Positions 9,196 to 17,189 of a DNA stretch of 64,000 nucleotides are shown here, in pieces. This stretch comes from an uncultured Cellvibrio sp. (GTDB lineage: Bacteria; Pseudomonadota; Gammaproteobacteria; Pseudomonadales; Cellvibrionaceae): NCBI GenBank assembly GCA_946481095.1, contig CAMLML010000003.1, positions 1 through 64,000 on the forward strand, written 5' to 3'. The notes under the pieces are model-generated. The model made no database searches and was not told the origin of the DNA. It worked only from the letters and a program-made list of their open reading frames with translations. Made by a program: the position numbers and the translations under genes. Numbering within the stretch: the first letter of the stretch is position 1; each line of letters opens with the position of its first letter.

Positions 9196-9869
9196 CAGGC
9201 AGCTTTACCTGTTTCATCATCGGCGGATTTTGCGAACGCATCACCGCGGCCGGAATCGGTCGCAATTAACGGAATTTCCTGGGCAATCAACTGGAACACA
9301 GGCTTTTGATTGGTCGCGGGTAAGGTCCAATGCCAGGTTTGCAGATCAGTTTCGACTGGAATCATATCGATACAATCAACCGGGCATGGCTCAACACACA
9401 AATCGCAGCCGGTACATTCATCGGCGATCACTGTGTGCATTTGTTTGGCCGCACCCAAAATGGCGTCCATAGGGCAAGCCTGAATACATTTGGTACAGCC
9501 GATACATTCGTCTTCGCGAATAAAGGCAACCCGTTTTACATCCAGATGTTCACCGTGTTCGGCATCGAGCGAAGGCGCTTCGACATCCAGTAAATCGGCC
9601 AGTGCATTAATAGTGGCTTGACCACCAGGTGGACATTTATTGATGGCTTCGCCTGCGACAATCGCCTGGGCATAAGGGCGGCAACCCGGGTGGCCGCATT
9701 GACCACATTGGGTTTGTGGGAGCAAAGCATCAATCTGCTCAACCAACGGATCGCCTTCCACCTTGAACTTTACAGCAGCAAAACCCAGCACGGCGCCGAA
9801 TAAAATCGACAAGCCGCCCAGCGCAATCAAGGCACTGATCAGAAGGTTTTGTGAAATAAAATCAATCAT
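9195..9869 (-). CDS. rsxB: Electron transport complex subunit RsxB/RnfB
   Basis: Ferredoxin-like electron-transfer subunit of Rnf/Rsx (224 aa). It has an N-terminal TM helix (about 8-28), then a proximal four-Cys cluster motif ([13 protein letters not shown] with a downstream Cys in NKCPPGG). Two classical [4Fe-4S] motifs follow ([12 protein letters not shown] and [12 protein letters not shown]). The C-terminal extension of about 60 residues is longer than in E. coli and of unknown role. It is separated from rsxA by 123 bases containing a palindromic repeat, and coupled to rsxC by a one-base overlap. Confidence 0.95.
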   Translation of the reverse strand: MIDFISQNLLISALIALGGLSILFGAVLGFAAVKFKVEGDPLVEQIDALLPQTQCGQCGHPGCRPYAQAIVAGEAINKCPPGGQATINALADLLDVEAPSLDAEHGEHLDVKRVAFIREDECIGCTKCIQACPMDAILGAAKQMHTVIADECTGCDLCVEPCPVDCIDMIPVETDLQTWHWTLPATNQKPVFQLIAQEIPLIATDSGRGDAFAKSADDETGKAA

Positions 9870-9897
9870 TCTCGATACTCAAAAAGAAATCGTTTAT

Positions 9898-9986
9898 CCC
9901 CTCTCCCTTTGGGAGAGGGTTAGGGTGAGGGGAGATCATCAATCCTCAGGCCCTCACCCCAGCCCTCTCCCAGAGGGAGAGGGGGT
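9898..9986. repeat. Paired palindromic intergenic repeat within the rsx operon
   Basis: Two GC-rich hairpins in inverted orientation. The left arm at about 9898-9932 contains CTCTCCCTTTGGGAGAG; the right arm at about 9951-9986 contains CTCTCCCAGAGGGAGAG. They can pair with each other or fold separately. Read in frame, it yields peptides like PLSLWERVRVRG and PHPSPLPEGEG, common spurious translations of dispersed repeats in Gammaproteobacteria. It lies between rsxA and rsxB. Confidence 0.85.
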
Positions 9987-9992
9987 AAAAAA

Positions 9993-10583
9993 TCAACCCG
10001 GTTTCACCAATCCCGCAAATCCCATAAACGCCAGCGCCATCAAACCCGCAGTGATCATACCTATGGATGCACCTTTGAAAGGGGCAGGCACATCCGCGAC
10101 TGCCAAACGTTCACGCATGGCCGAGAACAACACCAGCACCATCGAAAAACCCAGTGCGCCACCGAAACCGTAGAGAACAGATTCCAAAAAGTTGTGGGCT
10201 TTTTGAGTGTTGATCAAAGCTACACCCAGCACTGCGCAGTTCACAGTAATTAAAGGAAGGAAGACGCCGAGCACGCGGTAGAGCAGGGGGCTGGTCTTTT
10301 CCATAAACATTTTTACGAATTGGACCACCGCGGCTATCACCAGAATAAAAGAAATGGTCCGTAGGAATTCCAGATTTAACGGGACTAACAACCAGCTATC
10401 CACCAGATAGGCGCAAGCGGATGCCAGTGTCATCACAAAGGTGGTCGCGCCCGCCATGCCAATAGCACTTTCGAGTTTATTGGACACACCCATAAAGGGG
10501 CATAGTCCCAAAAACTGGACCAACACGAAGTTGTTGACCAGTAGCGTACTGAGCATGATCACAGCCAGTTCACTGAAACTCAT
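9993..10583 (-). CDS. rsxA: Electron transport complex subunit RsxA/RnfA
   Basis: First gene of the operon and an integral membrane subunit (196 aa, about six TM helices) that with RsxE holds the membrane iron-sulfur centre. The motif [18 protein letters not shown] and the internal ITVNCAVLG segment are diagnostic of RnfA/NqrE. The ATG at 10583 ([10 protein letters not shown]) was chosen over an in-frame start 63 bases upstream because it matches the family N-terminus and usual length of about 193 aa. Its Shine-Dalgarno is weak. The next gene upstream (10836) diverges, so the promoter must lie in 10584-10835; nothing recognisable was seen there. Confidence 0.95.
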   Translation of the reverse strand: MSFSELAVIMLSTLLVNNFVLVQFLGLCPFMGVSNKLESAIGMAGATTFVMTLASACAYLVDSWLLVPLNLEFLRTISFILVIAAVVQFVKMFMEKTSPLLYRVLGVFLPLITVNCAVLGVALINTQKAHNFLESVLYGFGGALGFSMVLVLFSAMRERLAVADVPAPFKGASIGMITAGLMALAFMGFAGLVKPG

Positions 10584-10835
10584 AGAGGTGTTACCAAAAG
10601 GGACAAAAGAGGCGCGTATTATCGACAAGCAGAGAGGCATTCTCAATATAAAAGATGCAATGGTTTAGTTTCTTTATGCATATGTTTATAAAAACTTGTG
10701 GTTTTGACCTTGGTTTTGTGGGGGCTTTGGTTGGCTTTGCTTGAGCAGATAGATATAGTCCCGTTCTCCGGATCGACTTTTCAAGTCAGACGCATGGTAA
10801 AAATATTTTATTGTTTGAATTTATAAAGAGTCCTG

Positions 10836-11537
10836 ATGACCATACTTTATCTCACACTGATACTCGGCGCGATTTATCCATTTCTATTATGTTGGGATGT
10901 CAGAACTGCGCGTAATCCTGAAACGGGTGAATATCAATCACAGCGAATCAGTGACACTTTTACTGTGTTGGCACCCTTTGCCTTGCTTTATTACCACGAA
11001 TATTTTTGGCATAACCTGATTTTTTATTTTATTCCTCTTTATGTTTATTTTTTATTGCTGGCCTGGATAGCTCAAAAGAAATTTCAATTGGCATCAGCAT
11101 TTGAAATGTTGTTGGTTGTGAGTGCCGGGAGTTTTATGTTGAACATTATTGGCTATTATATTTTTTTCCATCAGGGAGCTCTTGCGCCTGAACCGGAAGT
11201 TGCACAAAACATAGAGCAGCCTCAAAAAGGATTGTGGGTTTGGTGGCCGATACTGGCGGCAGTTTTATCTACATTGACTATTGTGGTGTTATTGAAAAAG
11301 CTTGGTGAAAAAGTGGCGACCCTGCTCTTCCCACTGGCGTTGGTGTTATTGATTTTACCTTTCTTCTCTCATCACCCTTATTGGACAATGATTGTAGGTA
11401 CGGGATTATTTTTTTATTCCGCTATAACTGCTGCAGGACAAAACGGAACAACTGGAGCAGGTGCTTACTCAGCATTATTTTTTATTTATGTAATGGCACA
11501 ATTTTTTGCATTGATAGTTTATGCCTTGTTGTTCTGA
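10836..11537 (+). CDS. Unknown multi-pass membrane protein
   Basis: Product of 233 aa not recognised. It contains about seven hydrophobic segments, with a loop rich in charged residues after the first (DVRTARNPETGEYQSQRIS) and a Pro/Glu-rich loop near residues 115-130. His/Trp/Tyr residues are frequent at membrane edges (YYHEYFWHN, HHPYW). The ATG at 10836 has AAAGAG about 6 bases upstream. It diverges from rsxA and is followed by a 378-base gap before the regulator at 11916. No homology-based function can be offered. Confidence 0.65.
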   Translation: MTILYLTLILGAIYPFLLCWDVRTARNPETGEYQSQRISDTFTVLAPFALLYYHEYFWHNLIFYFIPLYVYFLLLAWIAQKKFQLASAFEMLLVVSAGSFMLNIIGYYIFFHQGALAPEPEVAQNIEQPQKGLWVWWPILAAVLSTLTIVVLLKKLGEKVATLLFPLALVLLILPFFSHHPYWTMIVGTGLFFYSAITAAGQNGTTGAGAYSALFFIYVMAQFFALIVYALLF

Positions 11538-11915
11538 TGGTGAGACCTCCGAAAAATTATCCTTCTGTTATTACTTTTCAGCATCACTTTTTCGTTAACT
11601 ATTAAGAAAAACGTTATAAACCTTTCTTTAAATGCCAGAGTGCTATAAAAAATATGACTCCAGGTGCCAATTAATCTGATTCTGCGCAATTAATTGTTGA
11701 AAACATTCTCGCCGGAGTCTAACGTGACGACGTTCTTCTGCGAACAGCTAATAAACAGGGTGCATGGATTCAAAAGAAGTTTTTTGTGCCAGGTATATCC
11801 AATAATGACGTTGTCAAAAACATAATAATGTTTGATCTCAATTCTTATCAAAAAAATAGCTTCAGTGTCAGGTGGATGCCAGTAGTGGTATTTTCCGGTG
11901 ATACATGGAGTTGTA
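11538..11915 (+). other. Long leader upstream of the HTH/ligand-binding regulator
   Basis: A gap of 378 bases without a convincing ORF. The centre (about 11710-11800) can fold into small adjacent hairpins (AACGT-GACG-ACGTT, then GTTC-TTCTGC-GAAC). These could belong to an untranslated leader, but I do not recognise a riboswitch family. AT-rich sequence before 11916 presumably carries the promoter. Confidence 0.3.
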
Positions 11916-13493
11916 ATGACTAAAGTATTTCTGAATGAAAAAAAATTAAAAACATTAAGACATATGCGCTTGATGAGTCAGGAAGAATTGGCTGATGATT
12001 TGAGAAAAAAATGTTTTCAAGTGTCGATTTCTTCTATCAAACGTGCTGAAACAGGCAGGCCAATTTTATGCAGGATAGCAGTGGAGCTATCGCGATATTA
12101 TGGCGTTGATATTCGCCATCTGCTGAAAACGCTGGATACACTTGAAGCCCAGTTAGCAATAAAAGAATCTGCCAATAATAAATTAACTATTTCTCCTGAA
12201 ATTTTGAGCCAGTCTGTGATTTTTGACCAGTCGTGGCCTTCATCATTGAATGAAAGCAGTTGTTTACAACATCCGGTTTCAACATCGATCAGTGTTGGTG
12301 TGTTGCATTCCCAGACTGGCATTTTAAGAGAGCTGGAAAAAGGAGTCATGCAAGCAACACTGCTGGCAATTGATGAGATCAATCTTGCTGGTGGTTTGAT
12401 GGGTAAACAAATTCGTGCGGTACTGGCTGACGGGCAATCGACGGAATCCGGTTTTTTGCAGCAGGCAGCCAATTTGATTACACAAAGTGAAATTGCGGCT
12501 ATTTTCGGTTGTTCAACTTCATCATCCCGCAAACGTGTAAAGCCTTTAATTGAGGATCAGGAGCATCTGCTGTTTTATCCTTTTCAATACGAAGGAATAG
12601 AATCGTCTTCACATATTATTTATGTGGGGCCAACCGTAAATCAGCAGGCGTTACCAGCTGTTGATTGGTTACAGGTATTGAAGTGTGATCGCATTATGTT
12701 GGTAGGTTCCGATTACGTATATCCTTTTGTTACCAACGAAATTGTAAAACAAAAAATTATTGAAAATGGCGGTGAAGTTATTGGTGAACATTATGAGGCA
12801 TTGGGCGCCATCGATTTTTCAAAAGTCATAGCCGATATAGTCGATAAAAAACCGGATGCAATCATTTTGACCCTTGTAGGTCTCGATGGAAATTTTGCAT
12901 TTTTGCAGCAATATCATCAGGCAAATATTGAGACAGTGATTATTTCGCTGGTGCTATCTGAAGATGATCTTGAGGCAATTCCTCTCGAACTCACTCAGGG
13001 AATTTATACAGTATTTAATTATTTCCAAAATATCGATAACGAAAAAAATAATCAGTTTGTACGTGCCTATCGCCAGCGTTATGGTGAGAATTCACGTATT
13101 GGTGGTTACATGGAATCCGCTTATGTCGGTGTCTATCTTTGGGCTAATGCGGTTGAAAAAGCGCAAAGTGTTGATCGTACTTTGGTAAAGCAGGCGCTTA
13201 AATCACTGAAGCATACCGGGCCTGGTGGCGACGCAATTGTTGATCAACACAACAACCATGTGTGGCGACAGGTACGTGTTGCGCAGGTTGGTGTTGATCG
13301 TGAGTACCACGTGGTGTGGACTTCTCCAAAACCTGTGCGTCCCCAACCTTATCCAGAATGGCGCAGCCCGCAGGAATGGCATGAATTCTTGCGACAATTG
13401 CGTTCAAGATGGAGCGGAAATTGGGAATCCATGCACCAAAAAGTACCAATTATTTCTGATTCAGAAACAGCAAAAAAACTGATACCAAACTGA
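11916..13493 (+). CDS. HTH regulator fused to an amide/urea-type ligand-binding domain
   Basis: Predicted one-component transcription factor of 525 aa with no signal peptide. Residues 5-65 form a Cro/XRE-like helix-turn-helix (MSQEELADDLRKK, SISSIKRAETG). After a linker, residues of about 115-480 match a type I periplasmic-binding fold of the AmiC/UrtA amide-urea class (SVGVLHSQTGILRELEKGV, INLAGGLMGKQIRAV, FGCSTSSSRKRVKP, GGYMESAYVGVYLWA). Retention in the cytoplasm implies ligand sensing rather than transport. The ATG at 11916 has GGAG 5 bases upstream and is preferred to a GTG 18 bases earlier. It lies 75 bases ahead of the flavoenzyme gene, its likely target. The ligand is inferred, not shown. 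Confidence 0.75.
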   Translation: MTKVFLNEKKLKTLRHMRLMSQEELADDLRKKCFQVSISSIKRAETGRPILCRIAVELSRYYGVDIRHLLKTLDTLEAQLAIKESANNKLTISPEILSQSVIFDQSWPSSLNESSCLQHPVSTSISVGVLHSQTGILRELEKGVMQATLLAIDEINLAGGLMGKQIRAVLADGQSTESGFLQQAANLITQSEIAAIFGCSTSSSRKRVKPLIEDQEHLLFYPFQYEGIESSSHIIYVGPTVNQQALPAVDWLQVLKCDRIMLVGSDYVYPFVTNEIVKQKIIENGGEVIGEHYEALGAIDFSKVIADIVDKKPDAIILTLVGLDGNFAFLQQYHQANIETVIISLVLSEDDLEAIPLELTQGIYTVFNYFQNIDNEKNNQFVRAYRQRYGENSRIGGYMESAYVGVYLWANAVEKAQSVDRTLVKQALKSLKHTGPGGDAIVDQHNNHVWRQVRVAQVGVDREYHVVWTSPKPVRPQPYPEWRSPQEWHEFLRQLRSRWSGNWESMHQKVPIISDSETAKKLIPN

Positions 13494-13568
13494 TCCCGAC
13501 AAAAACAATTTGCTCATCAATACTCAAGCCCATATATCCATAATCTATTGGTATTTGGAGTTTAATGA

Positions 13569-15524
13569 ATGAGTTTGCATAAAAGCCTTGATTCCAATTT
13601 ATTCAGTTATGCCCCTGATGAAAAACCATCTCAAGATGTGATTCAAAACTGGCGAGTGGGTTTTCCGAATCCTGCAGATTTTAATTTCGATTTCCATAAG
13701 TTATTAAGTCAGGCGAAAGATACAGGTATCGCCAGGGCTCGCAATCCGGAATTGCGTATTGCAATAGTAGGAGCGGGTGCCGCCGGTTTGACTGCAGCAA
13801 GGGAATTATTTCGTTGTGGTTATCATCAGATTGATATATTTGAAGCATCGGATCGACTCACTGGTCGTCTTTATTCCCGCCCTGTCAAAGGCCAGTACAC
13901 AACATTTGAAATGGGCGCCATGCGTATTCCGTTTTTTGATACGGGCACAGAGTTGGCGTCGGCAATGGGGTACTACGTCAAGGAATTCGAATTAACTTAT
14001 CAGCCTTTTCCTGATCCGGGTGGTGATGTTGCCGATACCGGTATTTATATCAATGATGGTTTGGGGCCGGATCCACTGGTGTCGTCAGGTCGTCCGGAAT
14101 TATTGATCTGGAAAGCCGGTGCACCGGAACCGCCAACGGATATTTTGAAAATCGTCAATAAAAAATGGAGTGATTTTGCGTCTTTGGTTCTCTCCAAAGT
14201 CAAACCTGTTTACGGTACACAAAAATGGGATGGGTTCTGGCAACAGATTGTGTCCCACTATTGGCAGATGAATTTCCGTGAATTGGTTTTTCTGAATAGC
14301 ATTGATCATTACGATGAAAAAAATCCTGGTTATTTTGGTGGTTTGGGCATGAATGCAAAGGAAGCGGAAATTTTTTACACCATCGGTGCGGGTGATGGTA
14401 GTTGGGGTGCGTTTTACGATATTTCCTGTTTGTATCCTATGCGTACTTTGTTGTTTGGTTTTGCAACCAAACACAAATTAATTCAGGGACGTTTCAATAA
14501 AGAAGGGGTGTTTGTGGGCGGTGTACATCACGCCCACGCCTTCAAGGACAGCAATGGCAAAGAAATTCCGGCGCCGACTTATCTGGGTGTGCAATCAGTT
14601 GCAGAATGTTTATTTTATCTGCCTGTCAATTATCACTCCTGTGAAAAACCCATTTCACTTTACGATGCATTAAAGGAAAAACATCAGCGCGGTTTGCATC
14701 TTTTTACTTCCAGTCCGGTCAGTAAAGTTGAAAAACAAGCGGATGACAGGATCAAGGTAACATCATCAACACACGAAGGAATTTATGATGCCGTTATTCT
14801 GACCGCGCCGACCTGGGCAATGGAACTGTCCACAACATTTTCCGGATTTCCGCAAACACAATTACCCTTTACCGTCATTAATTCGATGAAGAGTTCGCAC
14901 TGGATTACCAGTTGTAAGGTATTCATCGCACTGAAAAAACGTTACTGGGAAGACACGCCGGGGAAAGGAAAAAAAGTTATTCCCCAGCTGATCAGCACGG
15001 ATACGCCGCTTCAAGGAATTTATGGATACGCACTGGATACGGCATCAATAAAAGATTCCGGTGTGGTATTGCTCAGTTACACCTGGGAAGACGATGCCAA
15101 TAAATTATTGGCTGATCAAAATGACAAGGAATTGGTAAGTTATTGTCTCAGGGAGTTGGATACATTATTGGTACGATGTGGTTATCCGCCTATGTCGGAT
15201 TATGTTGATCATGCACAAACGGCTGTCATTCACTGGTCACATCAGCCCACTGCACGCGGATGTGCAAAATTGTATCGTCAGCGAACCTGGGATGAAAATC
15301 ACTCGTTGCTCACATACAATCAAAATCACAGTCATGAATCCAATTTGTATTTTGCGGGCGAAGCTTTTTCGCTTGAAGGTGGATGGACTGAACCTGCGTT
15401 GCGATTGGGAATCGATGCAACTTTGCATTTGTTACACAAAGATCATGCCGAATTTTTACATGATTTCAATTTCGAACGAGACTATCCAAAATACCCCAAT
15501 TGGCAGCCGCCCTCGAAAACTTAA
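13569..15524 (+). CDS. Flavin amino-acid oxidase/monooxygenase (tryptophan/lysine monooxygenase-like)
   Basis: FAD-dependent amine oxidase superfamily protein of 651 aa. The N-terminal Rossmann motif IVGAGAAGLTAARELF with downstream DIFEASDRLTGRLYS and the C-terminal YFAGEAFSLEGGWTEPAL form the FAD-binding signatures. Size and layout are closer to bacterial tryptophan 2-monooxygenase, lysine 2-monooxygenase and related L-amino-acid oxidases than to monoamine oxidases. Monooxygenases of this group convert amino acids to amides (for example indole-3-acetamide), which fits an adjacent amide-type sensor. No signal peptide, so cytoplasmic. The start ATG has GGAG 8 bases upstream. Substrate cannot be set from sequence alone. 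Confidence 0.75.
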   Translation: MSLHKSLDSNLFSYAPDEKPSQDVIQNWRVGFPNPADFNFDFHKLLSQAKDTGIARARNPELRIAIVGAGAAGLTAARELFRCGYHQIDIFEASDRLTGRLYSRPVKGQYTTFEMGAMRIPFFDTGTELASAMGYYVKEFELTYQPFPDPGGDVADTGIYINDGLGPDPLVSSGRPELLIWKAGAPEPPTDILKIVNKKWSDFASLVLSKVKPVYGTQKWDGFWQQIVSHYWQMNFRELVFLNSIDHYDEKNPGYFGGLGMNAKEAEIFYTIGAGDGSWGAFYDISCLYPMRTLLFGFATKHKLIQGRFNKEGVFVGGVHHAHAFKDSNGKEIPAPTYLGVQSVAECLFYLPVNYHSCEKPISLYDALKEKHQRGLHLFTSSPVSKVEKQADDRIKVTSSTHEGIYDAVILTAPTWAMELSTTFSGFPQTQLPFTVINSMKSSHWITSCKVFIALKKRYWEDTPGKGKKVIPQLISTDTPLQGIYGYALDTASIKDSGVVLLSYTWEDDANKLLADQNDKELVSYCLRELDTLLVRCGYPPMSDYVDHAQTAVIHWSHQPTARGCAKLYRQRTWDENHSLLTYNQNHSHESNLYFAGEAFSLEGGWTEPALRLGIDATLHLLHKDHAEFLHDFNFERDYPKYPNWQPPSKT

Positions 15525-15536
15525 TGTTGCTTCGAA

Positions 15537-15577
15537 CCTTTCTGCAAAGTGATGAATAAAATCACTTTGCAGAAAGG
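15537..15577. terminator. Perfect 17-bp inverted repeat after the flavoenzyme gene
   Basis: Arms at 15537-15553 and 15561-15577 are perfectly complementary, around a 7-base loop GAATAAA, starting 13 bases after the stop codon. No T-run follows, so it may be an mRNA 3'-end stabiliser, a Rho-linked terminator or a protein site rather than a classic intrinsic terminator. Confidence 0.55.
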
Positions 15578-15625
15578 TAATTCAATATCCGGATTTCAAT
15601 AAAAGCTATAAACGGAGATCCATCG

Positions 15626-15700
15626 ATGAGGTTCAATCTTCTGTTTATGTGTATTGTGATGGTGGTTTGTGTGATAGTAATTGAGCTGTTTTTTGGCTGA
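15626..15700 (+). CDS. Candidate 24-aa hydrophobic small protein
   Basis: Short ORF with a well-placed CGGAG Shine-Dalgarno 8 bases before the ATG. The peptide begins MRFNLLFM and continues as a nearly uninterrupted Val/Ile/Cys/Leu stretch with one Glu near the end (IELFFG), consistent with a single-pass membrane microprotein. It lies between the 17-bp hairpin after the flavoenzyme gene and the unknown gene at 15748. A strong ribosome site supports translation, but so short an ORF could be chance. Confidence 0.4.
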   Translation: MRFNLLFMCIVMVVCVIVIELFFG

Positions 15701-15747
15701 AAAAATAAGGATTCAAAGATACACAAAGTTTGATCCAAATATCCTAG

Positions 15748-16059
15748 ATGTATATTCATATGAAAGTTATCGACTGCGAAAACCAACTATGGTTTTTATT
15801 TGAGCACCAGGGAAAATTCCTGTTGGATTGCAATTGTAATCATAGCGCTTTTGGATACAGCTACATGATTGAATTGAATGCCAAAGAACTGGCCGCTTAT
15901 CAGGAAGGAGGCCATGCGTATCTCTCAACATTAGCTCATGACATTCACCAATCCGCCCCCATTCTTGAAAAAAGCAATTCCCAATATAAAGGCAGAGATT
16001 TAAGCAGCACCTATTCCGAATTATCACTGGAAGCTGTACGTGCGTGGCGACAGGCTTGA
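15748..16059 (+). CDS. Unknown small protein
   Basis: ORF of 103 aa (or 99 aa from an ATG 12 bases later). Not recognised. It begins with a beta-like stretch (MKVIDCENQLWFLFEHQGKFLLDCNCN) with three Cys, and is mostly hydrophilic after residue 45. No signal peptide or membrane segment. The ribosome site is weak. Its compact length and the Trp/Phe pattern look protein-like, so it is listed as a probable gene rather than chance ORF. Confidence 0.45.
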   Translation: MYIHMKVIDCENQLWFLFEHQGKFLLDCNCNHSAFGYSYMIELNAKELAAYQEGGHAYLSTLAHDIHQSAPILEKSNSQYKGRDLSSTYSELSLEAVRAWRQA

Positions 16060-16220
16060 TTTCGATGTTATTTTTTCTGTAAAAAAACTAACTGCATTCA
16101 GATATACGCCGCGCATATTGCTAAGTGCTTGAAAAAATATATTGTGGGGATATATAGTCGGTGCTGTTTATTAATCTGTTATGCTCTGGTGTGCGTTTAT
16201 TTACCTATTAAGGTTAATTA

Positions 16221-16910
16221 ATGAAGAATGAAAAGCACGAATTTCTTTATAACTATGCTCGGGCTGCATTTGAGGATGAACTTCAGCGCTTTAAAAATAT
16301 TGAAGATAAATCGGCTAAATACTTAAGCCTGCTATCTGTAGGTGTTGTTGCATACACAATAATTCTACGTCTTTATTCATCATCATTCTTTCCCGCTGAA
16401 ACTACCATTCAGTGGTTTACTTGTATTGTTGTTGCAATAACATATTTAGCCATGGCATCTTCGTGGAGCTTTTTGTATAGGGCTTTAAGGTTTACAGAAA
16501 TGCCTAGGCTCCCATTTAATGAAGAATTTATCAGCACTTACGAGCCTGAAAGCCTCCCTACAATTCACTTTGCATTAACTAGAACGTGCTTAGATGCAAT
16601 TAAATATGCACGCACAGGGAATGCAGAAAAATCAAAGCTACTTATCAAAGGCTATAAAGATATTGCGTTCTCTATGTGGGCGCTAACCCTGTCAGTAATT
16701 CTTATAATATCATCCAACTTAACAACCACGAGGAAAGTCACAATGAGCGAAGAAGAAAATAGCAGCAAGTCAACTCAACAAACGTCCACAGAACCCAACA
16801 AAGACGTTCCAGCTCCGCAAGTAACTTTTGTTCTTGATCATGCTATTCCTAAAGCGGAAAATGGACAGCAACAGATAAACGAATCAGCTAATAACCGCTC
16901 CGAAAAATAG
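16221..16910 (+). CDS. Unknown membrane protein carried on a putative integron cassette
   Basis: Product of 229 aa. An amphipathic N-terminal helix (EDELQRFKNIEDKSAKY) leads into TM1 (about 36-53) and TM2 (about 62-86). A cytosolic segment follows, then a third hydrophobic helix (about 148-167) and a 60-residue Glu/Ser/Thr/Asn-rich tail. The layout loosely recalls SLATT/DUF5706-type membrane effectors of defence systems, but no diagnostic motif was recognised. The gene fills the space between a GTTATGC core at 16178 and an attC-like site that starts at the base after its stop codon, exactly the organisation of an integron gene cassette with a short 5' leader (42 bases). AAGG lies upstream of the ATG. 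Confidence 0.7.
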   Translation: MKNEKHEFLYNYARAAFEDELQRFKNIEDKSAKYLSLLSVGVVAYTIILRLYSSSFFPAETTIQWFTCIVVAITYLAMASSWSFLYRALRFTEMPRLPFNEEFISTYEPESLPTIHFALTRTCLDAIKYARTGNAEKSKLLIKGYKDIAFSMWALTLSVILIISSNLTTTRKVTMSEEENSSKSTQQTSTEPNKDVPAPQVTFVLDHAIPKAENGQQQINESANNRSEK

Positions 16911-17042
16911 CATAACAAATCGTTCCAGCACCGCGCACTTCGTGCGCTCGACAGTTTGTAAGTCGCTTTTTTGTGGTTTTGCTACGCAAAAGTATTCCAC
17001 AAAAAACCAACTTACAAACTGCGGCTGAACTCGGCGTTATGT
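16911..17042 (+). other. attC: attC recombination site (integron cassette end)
   Basis: Imperfect palindrome of about 130 bp. The left end ATAACAAATCGTTCCAGC and the right end GCGGCTGAACTCGGCGTTATG match the conserved outer boxes of integron attC sites. The GTTATGT core at 17036-17042 is the expected crossover position. The interior folds into a long hairpin: CAGTTTGTAAGT near 16952 pairs with ACTTACAAACTG ending near 17021, and inside it TTTTTTGTGG pairs with CCACAAAAAA. A second hairpin (GCGCACTTCGTGCGC) lies near the left end. No integrase gene is present in the window. Confidence 0.85.
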
Positions 17043-17059
17043 CACACAAGGAATAGGCC

Positions 17060-17125
17060 ATGCCAATAAACTTCCCAAATTTAGTATCACAAATCGAAAC
17101 TGGGGTCAGAGAAAAATTAAAATAA
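17060..17125 (+). pseudogene. Truncated gene start after attC (second cassette remnant)
   Basis: An ATG 18 bases after the attC core, with AAGGAATA upstream, opens a 21-codon ORF (MPINFPNLVSQIE...) that soon hits a stop. The position is typical of the first codon of the next cassette gene, and the sequence changes character at ACTGGGGTCAGAG (about 17099-17111). I read it as a cassette gene cut off by deletion or insertion; a genuine micro-ORF is possible. Confidence 0.4.
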
Positions 17126-17189
17126 AAACCACCGTTTATGCGGCCTTATTAATTAAAAATCCCTCCGTTCCTCGTCCCGGTGAAGTATC

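Noticed and set aside
9763..10173. A 136-codon plus-strand ORF containing PLSLWERVRVRG
   Set aside because: It is a translation of the palindromic repeat plus antisense of rsxA/rsxB, a known type of spurious ORF.
10584..10835. tRNA or small RNA gene in the rsxA/10836 divergent gap
   Set aside because: No cloverleaf or strong hairpin with terminator could be found by eye.
11710..11800. Possible guanidine-II (mini-ykkC) riboswitch before the regulator
   Set aside because: Two neighbouring small hairpins exist, but only one has an ACG-containing loop and the paired ACGR tetraloops are not formed.
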